64,000 nucleotides of DNA from Candidatus Gastranaerophilales bacterium. GTDB taxonomy: Bacteria > Cyanobacteriota > Vampirovibrionia > Gastranaerophilales > Gastranaerophilaceae. How positions within the stretch are numbered: the first letter of the stretch is position 1; each line of letters starts with the position of its first letter. Below the pieces are notes generated by a model. The model saw only the letters and a list, made by a program, of their open reading frames with translations. It was not told where the DNA came from and did not search any database. Location of the stretch: the NCBI GenBank assembly GCA_900766355.1, contig CAAFVD010000023.1, positions 1 through 64,000 on the forward strand, given 5' to 3'. A program made the position numbers and the translations under genes. Shown here piece by piece: positions 8,492 to 17,933 of this stretch.

Positions 8492-9517
8492 TTACCCATT
8501 TATTTTTGACATCTTTTTATCAATTTTTTTGTTTGTTATCATTGTACCTGCAACAAGTGATGTAAATACTATCGGTACACGATAAATACTTTTCATACCT
8601 TTTGTTATATTAGATGTTAAAGATAAGAAAAACATAGGAACAAGTGTACCTTTCAAAAGACTATTAGTAGTACTTCTCAATTTGTCTTTGAAGGTTTTTT
8701 CTTCAGTAATACGCAAACTTTGTAATCCTATCATCGTATTAGTAAATACTTTCATCTCAGGCATGTTGGTGATGTTTGAAATAATATTATTCTTTGTATC
8801 CTCATTAACAATATTATTGATATCTTGAGAAACAACATTATCTTTAAACTTAGATTTTAACTTGGTAACGGGGTCAACATAAGTGTTTGCTGGTGTTTGT
8901 GTAATCTTTGTATCTTCTGCTTTCTTCTTATGTTTCAATATATTATGACTTTTTTTAATTTTTGCAACAGGGGTGTGCATCATTTTATCTTCAACAATAT
9001 TTACAGGAGTTTCTTTTACTTTTACTTTTTCTTGCTCTGTTTTTTCCTCCACTATATTTCTATGCGAGTGTCCAACCTGAATCAAATAATCCATACCTAA
9101 AGCACCCATAATACCTGATGCTACCAAAAGTGTATTGTCAAGGCAATCTTTAGCGATATTATAAGAATGTTTCGCAATAAGCTCAAGAGGTTTTTCTATT
9201 ACTTTTCCAATAGACGTATTCAGGGCATGCCAAACACGAGTTTTTTTAAACTTTTCAACTCCTTTGTCTATTAATTTGCTACTATTTTTTCTTAATGGTG
9301 ATGCAATAAAGTTATTTCTTCCTACAGAATAAGCTGCTAGTCCTGTAGCTGAACCAGCTAAAATAAAGGTGTCTTTCAGTAATACATTTTTCTTTTCGCT
9401 CTCTGGGGCACGTTTATAATCAGTAAAAATTTTGTAAGTACCAGTAAATCCAAACATGAATATACCAGTAGATTTTGCGTTTAATACTCTATTTACTTTA
9501 CTGATTACACCACCCAT
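8492..9517 (-). CDS. Hypothetical membrane-associated protein
   Basis: A 341-residue protein without recognised family. Hydrophobic stretches lie near 15-30, 48-65, 120-150 and 290-330, separated by a Lys/Thr-rich, probably disordered section (about 155-240). It could be a bitopic or multi-pass inner-membrane protein with a cytoplasmic linker. No Shine-Dalgarno is visible at the ATG, and it is separated from clpP by a strong terminator. It is convergent with the epimerase gene. No function proposed. Confidence 0.65.
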   Translation of the reverse strand: MGGVISKVNRVLNAKSTGIFMFGFTGTYKIFTDYKRAPESEKKNVLLKDTFILAGSATGLAAYSVGRNNFIASPLRKNSSKLIDKGVEKFKKTRVWHALNTSIGKVIEKPLELIAKHSYNIAKDCLDNTLLVASGIMGALGMDYLIQVGHSHRNIVEEKTEQEKVKVKETPVNIVEDKMMHTPVAKIKKSHNILKHKKKAEDTKITQTPANTYVDPVTKLKSKFKDNVVSQDINNIVNEDTKNNIISNITNMPEMKVFTNTMIGLQSLRITEEKTFKDKLRSTTNSLLKGTLVPMFFLSLTSNITKGMKSIYRVPIVFTSLVAGTMITNKKIDKKMSKING

Positions 9518-9528
9518 TGTACAAACTT

Positions 9529-9564
9529 AAAAACCCGAAAAAAAAATTTTTTGCGGGTTTTTTT
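9529..9564 (-). terminator. Rho-independent terminator after clpP
   Basis: AAAAACCCG (9529-9537) pairs with CGGGTTTTT (9554-9562) around an A/T-rich self-complementary loop. T tracts flank the stem on both strands, so it can work in either direction, but only clpP reads into it. Confidence 0.85.
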
Positions 9565-9584
9565 AACTAAATTTTTATATTTCT

Positions 9585-10190
9585 CTATCTTTCCGCAGTA
9601 ATTACTTTATCTATCAAACCATATTCAACGGCTTGAGCAGCAGACATATAATAATCACGTTCACAATCTTTTTGAACTTTTTCTAAATCTTGTCCTGAAT
9701 TTTCAGCTAATATAGTTGTTAATTCTTTTTTCATTCTCAAAATTTCTTTAGCTTCAATTTCAATATCAGTAGCTTGACCTTGAGCGCCACCTAAAGGTTG
9801 GTGAATCATAATTCTTGCACTAGGTAAAGCTAATCTTTTACCTTTTGCACCTGATGATAGCAAGAAAGAACCCATACTTGCTGCTTCACCAAGACAAATT
9901 GTAGATACATCGGCTTTAATTAGATTCATTGTATCATATATAGCCATACCTGCTGTTATAACACCACCAGGACTATTGATATATAACATAATATCTTTTT
10001 CAGGATTTTCACTATCTAAAAGTAAAAGCTGAGCTACAATCGAATTTGCAACTTCATCATTTATTTCAGTACCTAAAAATATAATTCTTTCTCTCAATAA
10101 TCTAGAAAAAATATCAAAAGAACGTTCGCCTCTTGAAGATGCTTCAATAACTGTTGGTACGTAACTTAATATTTTAGATACTTCTGTCAT
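9585..10190 (-). CDS. clpP: ATP-dependent Clp protease proteolytic subunit
   Basis: Serine peptidase that forms the tetradecameric chamber working with ClpX/ClpC-type unfoldases in the cytoplasm. The catalytic triad is visible as Ser105 (GEAASMGS), His130 (MIHQP) and Asp179 (ERDYYM). The 201-residue length is standard, and the N-terminal axial-loop region VPTVIEASSRGERSFDIFSRLL is typical. AGGAG precedes the ATG, and a -10 TATAAT lies at 10222-10217 on the minus strand. It is divergent from dnaN, and the intervening DNA holds the putative replication origin. No clpX or tig gene is adjacent. Confidence 0.96.
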   Translation of the reverse strand: MTEVSKILSYVPTVIEASSRGERSFDIFSRLLRERIIFLGTEINDEVANSIVAQLLLLDSENPEKDIMLYINSPGGVITAGMAIYDTMNLIKADVSTICLGEAASMGSFLLSSGAKGKRLALPSARIMIHQPLGGAQGQATDIEIEAKEILRMKKELTTILAENSGQDLEKVQKDCERDYYMSAAQAVEYGLIDKVITAER

Positions 10191-10279
10191 GCTTTTCTCC
10201 TTCTATTTATATTGGTATTATAGTATAAATAAAAAATTTAGTGAATAATAGAATAAAAATTATATCAAATTTGAAAAAA

Positions 10280-10545
10280 ACAAATTGTAGAAAACTATGT
10301 AGATAAATTGTAGAAAACTTAAAGTTTTCTACATTAATTTTTTTATTAAAAAAGTTTTCTACATTTTTGAATAATTTTCTACAATGTTTTCTACAGACAT
10401 TCTACAATTTATATAAAAAATTTTTTATTGATATTATTAGGTTTCAGGCATGTTTTTTAGAGTTTTCTACAAATAATGAGCCCTTATTATTACTATTAAT
10501 TTATATATTTATATATATATATTAATATATAATTAATGTAAAAAA
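10280..10545. other. Putative replication origin (oriC) with variant DnaA boxes
   Basis: The non-coding DNA between clpP and dnaN carries eight 9-mers of the DnaA-box type. Seven are exact TTTTCTACA: minus strand at 10286-10294 and 10309-10317, plus strand at 10325-10333, 10355-10363, 10375-10383, 10387-10395 and 10463-10471. One is TTATCTACA (10298-10306, minus). A degenerate ninth is at 10398-10406. Boxes at 10309 and 10325 form a perfect inverted repeat (arms TGTAGAAAACTT / AAGTTTTCTACA, one central base). An AT-only stretch at about 10498-10535 could be the unwinding element. The cyanobacterial box is TTTTCCACA and cyanobacterial oriC also adjoins dnaN. Assignment is by pattern, not experiment. 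Confidence 0.75.
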
Positions 10546-10620
10546 CTTTTAGAAAAAAATATGTATTAAATTTGTTTGTTCTATAATATAGACAAGAGAA
10601 ACATTTATAGGGGAATAACA

Positions 10621-11730
10621 ATGAAATTTCTTGCAGAAAAAGAAAATATGTATAATGGAGTAAAAATAGTAGAACGTGCAACTGTAATAAAAGGTTTACA
10701 GCCTGTTTTAGCTAATATTTGTATAAAAGCAGTTGCTCCAAATAAACTTATTCTTTCTGCTACAGATTTTGATTTGTCTATAATAACAGAAATTGATGCT
10801 CAAGTAGAAGAAGAAGGTATTATAACTTTACCAGCTAAAAAGTTAATGGATATAATTTCTCGAGTTAATGATAGTCTTGTAACTTTTGAGTTAAAAGACA
10901 ATACAATGGTTATAACAAATGAGAAAACAAAATTTGAAATAATTGGTATTTCTGCATCTGAGTTTCCTAAAATAGAAGAAGTTTCTTCTTCAGCAGAGGA
11001 AATAGAAATAGATTTAGATCCGTTTACAAAAGCTATAAAAGAAGCTGCTTTTGCGGCAGCTGGATATGAAACAAACAATTTGTTGTCAGGTGTTGTTTGT
11101 GATATCAACAAAAATGTTTTAGAAATAGCTTCAACAGATGGTAATAGACTTTCTAGAGCAAGAAAAATAATTAATAACAGAGATGAAAAAACTATTCAAT
11201 TAATAGTACCATCAAAAGTTCTTCAAGAATTTTTAAAGATGAGTTATTTATTAGATGATGAAATGGTAAAAATCTTTGTAGAAAAAACAAGAATTATGAT
11301 TGCTTCTGGTAGAACAAAAGTTATATCAAGACTTATGGAAGGTCAATATCCTAAGTATAATCAATTAATACCAACAACATTTCCTAAAGAGGCAAAAATA
11401 AATGTTTCTATGATTATAAAATCATTGGAAAGAGTTTCAACAATGGTAAATGAAAAAACAAGTATTGTTAAACTTGAATTTTCAGAAGGCAAGTTAAGTT
11501 TAATGGCTGATACTCCAGATGCTGGTGCATCTCAAGATGAAATAGATATTATCTATCATGGTGATGATTTGTTGATAGCATTCAACTATAAATACCTTCT
11601 TGATTGTTTCAAAAACTTAGAATCAGAAGAATTAATCATGGGTATGAATACTAATCTTTCTGCAACAGTATTGAAACCTGATAATGAAGAAGATTTTGTT
11701 TATTTAGTTATGCCTGTTCAAATTAGATAA
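10621..11730 (+). CDS. dnaN: DNA polymerase III sliding clamp (beta subunit)
   Basis: Forms the ring that tethers the replicative polymerase to DNA. The 369-residue protein has the normal three-domain length. It shows the family features MKFLAEKE at the N-terminus, the ASTDGNRLSRA segment near 180, and the C-terminal end LVMPVQIR, where the last strand closes the peptide-binding pocket. The ATG at 10621 is chosen over an upstream TTG (10576) because AGGGGAA precedes it and because the protein begins here in homologues. A TATAAT is at 10582-10587. It lies directly next to the putative oriC; dnaA, often its neighbour in other phyla, is not in the window. Confidence 0.96.
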   Translation: MKFLAEKENMYNGVKIVERATVIKGLQPVLANICIKAVAPNKLILSATDFDLSIITEIDAQVEEEGIITLPAKKLMDIISRVNDSLVTFELKDNTMVITNEKTKFEIIGISASEFPKIEEVSSSAEEIEIDLDPFTKAIKEAAFAAAGYETNNLLSGVVCDINKNVLEIASTDGNRLSRARKIINNRDEKTIQLIVPSKVLQEFLKMSYLLDDEMVKIFVEKTRIMIASGRTKVISRLMEGQYPKYNQLIPTTFPKEAKINVSMIIKSLERVSTMVNEKTSIVKLEFSEGKLSLMADTPDAGASQDEIDIIYHGDDLLIAFNYKYLLDCFKNLESEELIMGMNTNLSATVLKPDNEEDFVYLVMPVQIR

Positions 11731-11844
11731 TCGTTGGAATTATTAATTTTTTGATAGGATTATTTTGCTATTGTTTATAATAGTTAATTCTTATAATTTA
11801 TAAAATTTCTTTTTGTAAATATTTTTCTAAAAACTCGTATTTAT

Positions 11845-11850
11845 TATAAT
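11845..11850 (+). promoter_or_regulatory. -10 box of the TPR gene, near-leaderless
   Basis: A perfect TATAAT ends 8 nt before the ATG at 11859. No clear -35 and no Shine-Dalgarno are seen, so the transcript probably starts at the start codon. Confidence 0.5.
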
Positions 11851-11858
11851 ATATTATT

Positions 11859-12986
11859 ATGAATAGACGTCTTAAAAAGTTTCTAAAATTTGTTGCTTTT
11901 GTTTGTATTATTTTATTGCTTGTTTTTGGCAGAGGACTTGTTAAAAAATATGTTATTAACAGAGCTTTGGGCGTGTATTATGTATATAAAGGTGATAGAG
12001 CATATCACAAACACAAATTAGCGTATTCAATTCAATATTATAATAAAGGTCTTGATTATTTTCCTGAACATTATACCGCTTGGTTTAACTTAGGTAATAT
12101 TTATGTAGTTTATGAAGATTATTATTCAGCTGTACTTGCTTATCAAAAAGCGATTGAATACAATCCTCGTTATACAATGGCAAGAATGAATTTGGGTATT
12201 ATTGAGGCTGAAAAACTTGGCAATTTTGATGAGGCAATAAGACAGTATGATGCTATTCTTAATCTAAAAAATAAAATATGGGCTATTCCTTTTTTATTTA
12301 GTAACAAAAAAAGTTCTAAACAAAATCGTGGTCTTGCTTATTATAACAGAGGTTTAGCATATAGAGAAAAAGCAATGTTTCTGTCTGACGAAGATAGAGA
12401 AATGGAGCTTGGTCTGTTGAGAAAAGCTGCCGAGTCTTATGAAAAATCTCACAGAATACTTCGCAAAAATTCTGATGTAGTATTTAATTTGGCTCTAACA
12501 TATCAAGTTATGGGTGACTATAGAGATGCAGGTCTAAACTACTGCAAAGCTATTGCCCTAACTCCTATGAACTACGAAGCGCATTACAACCTTGCCGTTC
12601 TTCTAAGACGATTAAAACGATACAAAGATGCAGTTGATGAACTGGAAAAAGCATCAATGTTGCTTTCGCTAAAAACAGATGATAGTGGCAAAGCTGCCTA
12701 TGTGTTTGGGATTCTTTCTGATGCTTCTCATCTTTATAGCAAATATGGTGCAAATGAACTTGGTACAAATATGGATATCTATGATACTGATAATCAAGAT
12801 GTAAATCTTAAAAAGAAGAAGAAAAAGAAAAATCCAGAAGATGAGGACGAAGTAAAAAATTTCAACTATTCAACAGGCAAAATTGTTCCGTCTGAGGATT
12901 TGGATAAGGCAATGATGAAAAATTTTAAAGTTTGTGCAGGCATGGATTATTTTAAGCATGAGGTAGAAGATGATGACGACTACTAA
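11859..12986 (+). CDS. Membrane-anchored TPR protein
   Basis: A single N-terminal transmembrane helix (about 10-26) after a basic cluster is followed by tetratricopeptide repeats. Examples are YYNKGLDYFPEHYTAWFNLG, AYQKAIEYNPRYTMARMNLG and the pair around 200-265. A charged Lys/Glu/Asp-rich tail ends the protein (about 305-375). TPR arrays mediate protein-protein contacts; the partner is unknown. It is the first gene of a run with a diguanylate cyclase (17-nt overlap), tsaE, tsaB and a methyltransferase. The acidic tail and membrane anchor suggest a scaffold on the cytoplasmic or periplasmic face; topology is not certain. Confidence 0.8.
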   Translation: MNRRLKKFLKFVAFVCIILLLVFGRGLVKKYVINRALGVYYVYKGDRAYHKHKLAYSIQYYNKGLDYFPEHYTAWFNLGNIYVVYEDYYSAVLAYQKAIEYNPRYTMARMNLGIIEAEKLGNFDEAIRQYDAILNLKNKIWAIPFLFSNKKSSKQNRGLAYYNRGLAYREKAMFLSDEDREMELGLLRKAAESYEKSHRILRKNSDVVFNLALTYQVMGDYRDAGLNYCKAIALTPMNYEAHYNLAVLLRRLKRYKDAVDELEKASMLLSLKTDDSGKAAYVFGILSDASHLYSKYGANELGTNMDIYDTDNQDVNLKKKKKKKNPEDEDEVKNFNYSTGKIVPSEDLDKAMMKNFKVCAGMDYFKHEVEDDDDY

Positions 12987-14355
12987 TATTTTATTAAAAT
13001 TATCTAATCTACTTGTTTCATCTTCTGATATCTATGAAATTTCATCAGGTATAAAAAAAATTGTTTCTGATATCAAAGAAAATAATATATTTTTCTATGA
13101 TTATTCATCACGAAAATTAAAAGATGTAATCAATAATTTTTCACCGATAGAAGATATGTATGACGAAACTGCCGTTGGAATTTTATATAATAATCTTCTA
13201 AAATTAAGAGATTGTGACTATATTCTTGATGGTTGCGAGGTCGTAGATGCAACACTTAAATCTAATGAAGATGTCATAGTAAAAAATATTTTAATCCCTA
13301 TGAAAGCTTCTGATTCAATTTTCGGAATGTTAGATATTTCTTTTGAGAATAAAAAAACTTTTTCTGTTCAATTTCTTAGAGAATTATCAGTTTTTGCAAA
13401 CCAAATGTTTTTATGGATTCAAAATAAAATTCTAAATGATAGGCTTCAAGTTAATTCTAATTTTTATGATGCGTTGCGCAATATTGCAAAAATAATTGAA
13501 ACCCAATATGAATTGAATTACATTATTCCACTTATTGGTGAAATGATAGATAAGTTTGTATCAAATCATTTAATATATATATTTATAAAAGAAGGTTCAG
13601 AGTTTAAACTTTTTTGGCCAACGGCTTGTCGTGATAAACGAATATATGATTTGATATCACAAATGAATTCTGAATACATAATTTCAGAGGATAGAAAAAG
13701 AGGAATTTTCCCACTTGTTGCAGGAAAAGAAATAGTAGGTTGTATAGCTGCACACAGTACGATAGATAAACTTTCGCCTAAAGAAATTGAATATATTTTA
13801 CAACTGACTAAACAAGCATCAATAACGATTGAAAGAGCAAATGTTTATGCAGAGGTTCTTAAACACGCAACTCTTGATGCTTTAACAGGTTTGAATAATC
13901 GTAGGCAGTTTGAAGTGCGTTTGAAACAAGAATACGCAAGTGCAACTCGTCAAAAGCACCCATTATGTGCAATTATGACAGATATTGATTTCTTCAAAAA
14001 AATAAATGATACATACGGACATGCGATGGGGGATAAAGTGCTTAAATCCGTTGCACATATAATAAAAGAGCAACTTCGTGAATACGATATTCCATCAAGA
14101 TATGGTGGTGAAGAATTTTGTATTCTCTTGCCTCAAACCAAAATAGAAGAAGCAAATATTGTTGCACAGAGATTAAGAACGGCTGTTGAAAAAAATATTG
14201 TTGATGAAAATCAAAAAATAAGTGTTACAATAAGTATCGGACTCTCTCAACTTCAAGAAGGAGATACGGCAGAGGATTTATACAAACATGCAGATAAGGC
14301 TTTATATGAAGCTAAAGAGCGTGGGAGAAATAGGGTAATTGTATATGAAGAATAA
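12970..14355 (+). CDS. Diguanylate cyclase with N-terminal sensory region
   Basis: The C-terminal GGDEF domain (about 295-461) has the conserved DALTGLNNRR start, DIDFFKKINDTYGHAMGD and the active-site GGEEF at 379-383. It should therefore make cyclic-di-GMP from two GTP. An RxxD inhibitory site (REYD, 370-373) lies five residues before GGEEF, indicating product feedback. The N-terminal 290 residues look like two GAF-type domains without membrane segments, so the enzyme is probably cytosolic. GAGG precedes two tandem ATGs (12970 and 12973). It overlaps the TPR gene and tsaE, so the genes are translationally linked. In a flagellated bacterium it could tune motility, but the input signal is unknown. 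Confidence 0.9.
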   Translation: MMTTTNILLKLSNLLVSSSDIYEISSGIKKIVSDIKENNIFFYDYSSRKLKDVINNFSPIEDMYDETAVGILYNNLLKLRDCDYILDGCEVVDATLKSNEDVIVKNILIPMKASDSIFGMLDISFENKKTFSVQFLRELSVFANQMFLWIQNKILNDRLQVNSNFYDALRNIAKIIETQYELNYIIPLIGEMIDKFVSNHLIYIFIKEGSEFKLFWPTACRDKRIYDLISQMNSEYIISEDRKRGIFPLVAGKEIVGCIAAHSTIDKLSPKEIEYILQLTKQASITIERANVYAEVLKHATLDALTGLNNRRQFEVRLKQEYASATRQKHPLCAIMTDIDFFKKINDTYGHAMGDKVLKSVAHIIKEQLREYDIPSRYGGEEFCILLPQTKIEEANIVAQRLRTAVEKNIVDENQKISVTISIGLSQLQEGDTAEDLYKHADKALYEAKERGRNRVIVYEE

Positions 14356-14821
14356 AAGCTATAAAAAAGTATGTCATTCGATAGAAGAAACTAGAGAACT
14401 TGCTAAAAAATTTGCAAGTCTTACACAAGAAAAAGGTTGTTTTGTAAATCTTTTTGGTGAAATCGGTGCTGGCAAAACGGCTTTCGTAAGACTTGTTGCC
14501 GAAGCTCTTGATATAAAAGAAAAGGTTACAAGTCCTAGTTTTACTATACTTAATGAATATCATACAGGTAATATTCCGATTTATCATTTTGATTTATACA
14601 GATTAGAAAATGAAGGTGTAAAAACAATTACTGATGAACTTAGAGAGTATTCTACAGGTAAACAACTTACTTTTGTAGAATGGGCAGAGTTTTCGCAAAA
14701 TGAGATTCCGTTTGACCGTATAGAAGTAAATGTTACTTATGATGATGAAGATAACAGATGTTTTGAATTTACTTCTATTGGTGAAGGTATGGACAAGATT
14801 ATAGAAGGATTGGCAAAGTGA
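14345..14821 (+). CDS. tsaE: tRNA threonylcarbamoyladenosine biosynthesis ATPase
   Basis: TsaE is the ATPase of the TsaBDE complex that makes t6A37 in ANN-decoding tRNAs. The P-loop is GEIGAGKTAF (about 38-47), followed by the family pattern TSPSFTILNEY and FDLYRLE. Length about 158 residues is normal. The ATG at 14345 is preferred over TTG at 14339 because AGGG is 9 nt upstream. It overlaps the cyclase by 11 nt and tsaB by 4 nt. Pairing with tsaB is common; tsaD is not in the window. Confidence 0.94.
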   Translation: MKNKSYKKVCHSIEETRELAKKFASLTQEKGCFVNLFGEIGAGKTAFVRLVAEALDIKEKVTSPSFTILNEYHTGNIPIYHFDLYRLENEGVKTITDELREYSTGKQLTFVEWAEFSQNEIPFDRIEVNVTYDDEDNRCFEFTSIGEGMDKIIEGLAK

Positions 14822-15447
14822 AACTTTTAGCATTTGATACTTGTTTAGACAAAACTTATATCGTTTTAAGAGATGAAGATAATATCTTAACCTCAAAAAT
14901 TCTTGAGTCTGATGAGAAGAATTATCATTCAGCATATTTGATTTCGACTATTTCTAAAATATTAAAGGAAAATAATCTAACTCCTAAAGATATTGAAGGA
15001 ATTGCAATCAATATCGGCCCAGGAAGTTTTACCGGAATAAGAGCTTGTACAACTGTAGCTCGAGTTATGGCTCAACAGTTGAATATAAAAGCTCTTGGTG
15101 TATCATCTTTAGAAATTTTATCAAAAGCTTGTGATGATAAATATGTTGTAGCGCTTGATGCTCGTAAAAACAAAGCCTATTTATATGACGGCAAACTTTT
15201 AGGTGCAGTTGAATTAGAAGAAGTAGATAAGCTGGTTAAAGGTAGAGATATAATAACTGATGATAGATTGTTTGAACGATTTAAAGAACTAGGAAATAAT
15301 GTAATATCTTATCAGAAAGCTGATTTTGATTTAGGTAGAGTTCTATCAGATATCGCAATAACAAGAATCAAAGAACAAGAATGTGATTGGCATAAACTTT
15401 TACCTCTATATATTCAGCCACCACCTGTTACTATTAAAAAGAAATAA
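14818..15447 (+). CDS. tsaB: tRNA threonylcarbamoyladenosine biosynthesis protein TsaB
   Basis: TsaB (YeaZ) is the inactive ASKHA-fold partner of TsaD in t6A synthesis. It begins LLAFDTCLDKTYIVL and carries the hallmark GPGSFTGIRACTTVARVMA segment near 65-83. The 209-residue length is usual. The start is GTG overlapping the tsaE stop by 4 nt, with AAGGA upstream. Coupled translation with tsaE fits complex formation. Confidence 0.94.
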   Translation: MKLLAFDTCLDKTYIVLRDEDNILTSKILESDEKNYHSAYLISTISKILKENNLTPKDIEGIAINIGPGSFTGIRACTTVARVMAQQLNIKALGVSSLEILSKACDDKYVVALDARKNKAYLYDGKLLGAVELEEVDKLVKGRDIITDDRLFERFKELGNNVISYQKADFDLGRVLSDIAITRIKEQECDWHKLLPLYIQPPPVTIKKK

Positions 15448-15458
15448 AAGGATTTGAT

Positions 15459-16334
15459 ATGAGTGCTATATGTAAAAACTGGACACAATGGCTTAAGGAA
15501 ACAAGGTTTTCTGCTCTAACAGAGGAACTTAAAGCAGAAACTATTCAATGGCTGGATTCTGTTGGTACTGCAGTTATTAATATGGCACAAATCCAACCAA
15601 ATGACACAGTTCTTGATATCGGTTGTGGTACAGGATTATTGAGCTTTAAGGCAATCGAAATTTTAGAAAAATTGAACGGTGAAGGAAAAGTTATTTTCTC
15701 TGACAAATTTCCTGATTGTTTAGAAACCTGTAAAGGTTTTTTGAATGAAAATCCTACAACAGTAAATTGTGAGTTTTTAAACGCATCTTGTGAAGATTTA
15801 AAACTCCCTGAAGGTAGTGTTGATAAGGCAGTTATGCGTTCAGTTTTGGTGCATATTGTTGATAAACAGTCTGCTATAAATGAGATTTTTAGAGTGTTAA
15901 AAACAGGTGGATATTTCTGTGCGTTTGAACCAATCATACGTTCTAATACAAGATATTCTGAATTGTTAGACCCTCAATACATAGAGAATTATCACGAGTT
16001 TAAAGATGCAGAGGCAAAGCTTATGTCTGACCCAAATGATTCTTTATGTAATTTTGATGATTTTACAATTAAAAATAATCTTGTTAAAGCTGGATTTTCT
16101 TCACCATCAACTATGATTCATACAATAGAATCAAAATATACTGTAACTAAGGAAATGGTAGTACCTTGGTTTGTATCGCCTCCTTCACCTGATAGACCTT
16201 CTATGAAGGAAAGATTTATGACTTTCTTTGATGAAAAGAAAGTGGATAAATATATTTCTGATGTTCAGAATTATCTTACAGGCAGAGAAATCTCTTTGAA
16301 AACTAATTCTGTACTTATTTATGCGACTAAATAG
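15459..16334 (+). CDS. Class I SAM-dependent methyltransferase
   Basis: Rossmann-like methyltransferase with motif I VLDIGCGTGLLSF (about 48-60), an acidic motif II (FSDKF) and motif IV region AVMRSVLVHIVD. The 291-residue length and C-terminal substrate domain fit UbiE-like small-molecule methyltransferases, but the substrate cannot be inferred. AAAAGGA precedes the ATG, 11 nt after tsaB, so it is probably part of the same transcript. It is the last gene before a palindromic repeat element. Confidence 0.85.
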   Translation: MSAICKNWTQWLKETRFSALTEELKAETIQWLDSVGTAVINMAQIQPNDTVLDIGCGTGLLSFKAIEILEKLNGEGKVIFSDKFPDCLETCKGFLNENPTTVNCEFLNASCEDLKLPEGSVDKAVMRSVLVHIVDKQSAINEIFRVLKTGGYFCAFEPIIRSNTRYSELLDPQYIENYHEFKDAEAKLMSDPNDSLCNFDDFTIKNNLVKAGFSSPSTMIHTIESKYTVTKEMVVPWFVSPPSPDRPSMKERFMTFFDEKKVDKYISDVQNYLTGREISLKTNSVLIYATK

Positions 16335-16363
16335 GTTGATAATAAAGTTATTGTATAGAATAT

Positions 16364-16476
16364 GTCATTGCAAAAAATCTTTGATTTTGAAGCAATCCAG
16401 AGGAGTTAAGAATAGTTTTTTATTTTCTTTTTGTATATTGAGGGAACTGGATTACTTCGCTATCGCTCGTAATGAC
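16364..16476 (+). repeat. Palindromic repeat element, copy A (113 bp)
   Basis: Bounded by GTCATTGC and GTAATGAC, with internal CAATCCAG / CTGGATTAC arms. It is the same length as the element at 30071-30183 in opposite orientation, from which I count three mismatches. It has no coding capacity and fills most of the gap between two convergent genes. Confidence 0.88.
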
Positions 16477-16523
16477 AGATAAACACATGTCATTTTTCAT
16501 TAATTTTTTGTCAAATTAAAAAT

Positions 16524-17933
16524 CTATTTGCTCATATTTTTTTGAGAATTTTGATAAGTTTTTAAAGTTGAGCCAAAGTTTAAAATTTGTGATGCAAAAA
16601 ATCTTATATATGATTCACAATCTACACCATGTTTAGATTGTTTGATTTTTGTTCCTTTATCAAACAAATAGTCATTAAATATACAGATTTTTTTATCTGG
16701 GTATTTATACAAATATATTTCTGCACTAAGTTTTGATAAATCAGTTTTATTATATTTTTTATAAACCTTCGGAACAATTGTTGCATCTTTTATAGAATTA
16801 CCCGTAAATAAATAATGGCCATTCTCTAATAAATTTTCTTCATAAGTTTCATATACATCACCGTCATATTTATACACAACTTCCATATTTAATTGTTTTA
16901 TAGGATTTTGTGAAATATTTTGTAAATTATATTTCAACAATACTTTAAATTGATTACCTATTTTATACAAAGAAATATTTGTTATTCTAAAATCAACATC
17001 TCTAGAATAAATCAAAGAATTTTCTACTTGCTCCATTAAATGTTGCGCTCTAAATTGATATAATTTAACATTTATATCGTCACCTTCTAATTCATATTGA
17101 TATATCAGAGATTGAATAACATTATAATATGCAACATAATCCACTTTTGTTGGGTCTTCTTTGAATAATTTTTTGAAATATTTATATGACCGTTCAGGGT
17201 CTGTTTCAGCCGTAGCAAGAGCAAGTTTGTATTGTACATTAAAATCTCTTGGTTTAGATTTTTCAGCCATATTTAAGTACATTATACCTTCATGAACTTT
17301 ATTATTGTTTATACATAAATCCGCAAGTTTATTGGCGGTATCATATATACAATCATTAACTTCTCTTGTATATGTTTTTTCAGGACGTTTTAATTTTTTC
17401 CAATATTCAAGTGATTTTTCATATTCATTTAAGGCGTATCCATATTGTCCTCGTTTGTTGAAAGCATCTCCAAGTTTTCTATATAAATATGATTGATACT
17501 TAATAATAGGTGTTTGTGGAACTTGTGGAAACGTCATTAAAATTGCTTTTGCTTCATCATATCTGCCACGTTCAATATAAAAAGAAGCAAGTTCATAAAC
17601 GGGTCTATATATTCCTTCAGGAGCTTTTTGAACGGCTTTTAAATAGTATTCTTCCGCTCTATCATACTCTTTTATTACGTTATATAAATAGCCCAAATGA
17701 ATATCTATTCTATAGTCATCAGGGTGATTAAACTCAATATCTTCATTTTGAATAATAACAGTATTTTTAATATAATCTCTTAATGCTCTGTCATTATATC
17801 TAGAATACGCATTATTCATAACATCATATTGTGCATAATATATTACACCACCCGAAAATAAGCAGGCCAAAAATATTGCCCACAATATTGTTTGAATGTA
17901 TGGATAGATGTCAATTTTTTTTCTTTTATTCAT
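16524..17933 (-). CDS. Membrane-anchored TPR protein
   Basis: One transmembrane helix near the N-terminus (about 15-33) is followed by TPR motifs between about 65 and 260 (for example HPDDYRIDIHLGYLYNVIKE and AEEYYLKAVQKAPEGIYRPV). A beta-rich C-terminal domain of about 150 residues ends the protein. The C-terminal part (strand-rich, DVDFRITNISLYKIGNQFKV) is probably periplasmic, but no family is recognised. The start codon overlaps the mgtC-like gene by 8 nt, and AAGGTG precedes it, so it belongs to the transporter operon. Role unknown; perhaps assembly or envelope stress. Confidence 0.8.
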   Translation of the reverse strand: MNKRKKIDIYPYIQTILWAIFLACLFSGGVIYYAQYDVMNNAYSRYNDRALRDYIKNTVIIQNEDIEFNHPDDYRIDIHLGYLYNVIKEYDRAEEYYLKAVQKAPEGIYRPVYELASFYIERGRYDEAKAILMTFPQVPQTPIIKYQSYLYRKLGDAFNKRGQYGYALNEYEKSLEYWKKLKRPEKTYTREVNDCIYDTANKLADLCINNNKVHEGIMYLNMAEKSKPRDFNVQYKLALATAETDPERSYKYFKKLFKEDPTKVDYVAYYNVIQSLIYQYELEGDDINVKLYQFRAQHLMEQVENSLIYSRDVDFRITNISLYKIGNQFKVLLKYNLQNISQNPIKQLNMEVVYKYDGDVYETYEENLLENGHYLFTGNSIKDATIVPKVYKKYNKTDLSKLSAEIYLYKYPDKKICIFNDYLFDKGTKIKQSKHGVDCESYIRFFASQILNFGSTLKTYQNSQKNMSK

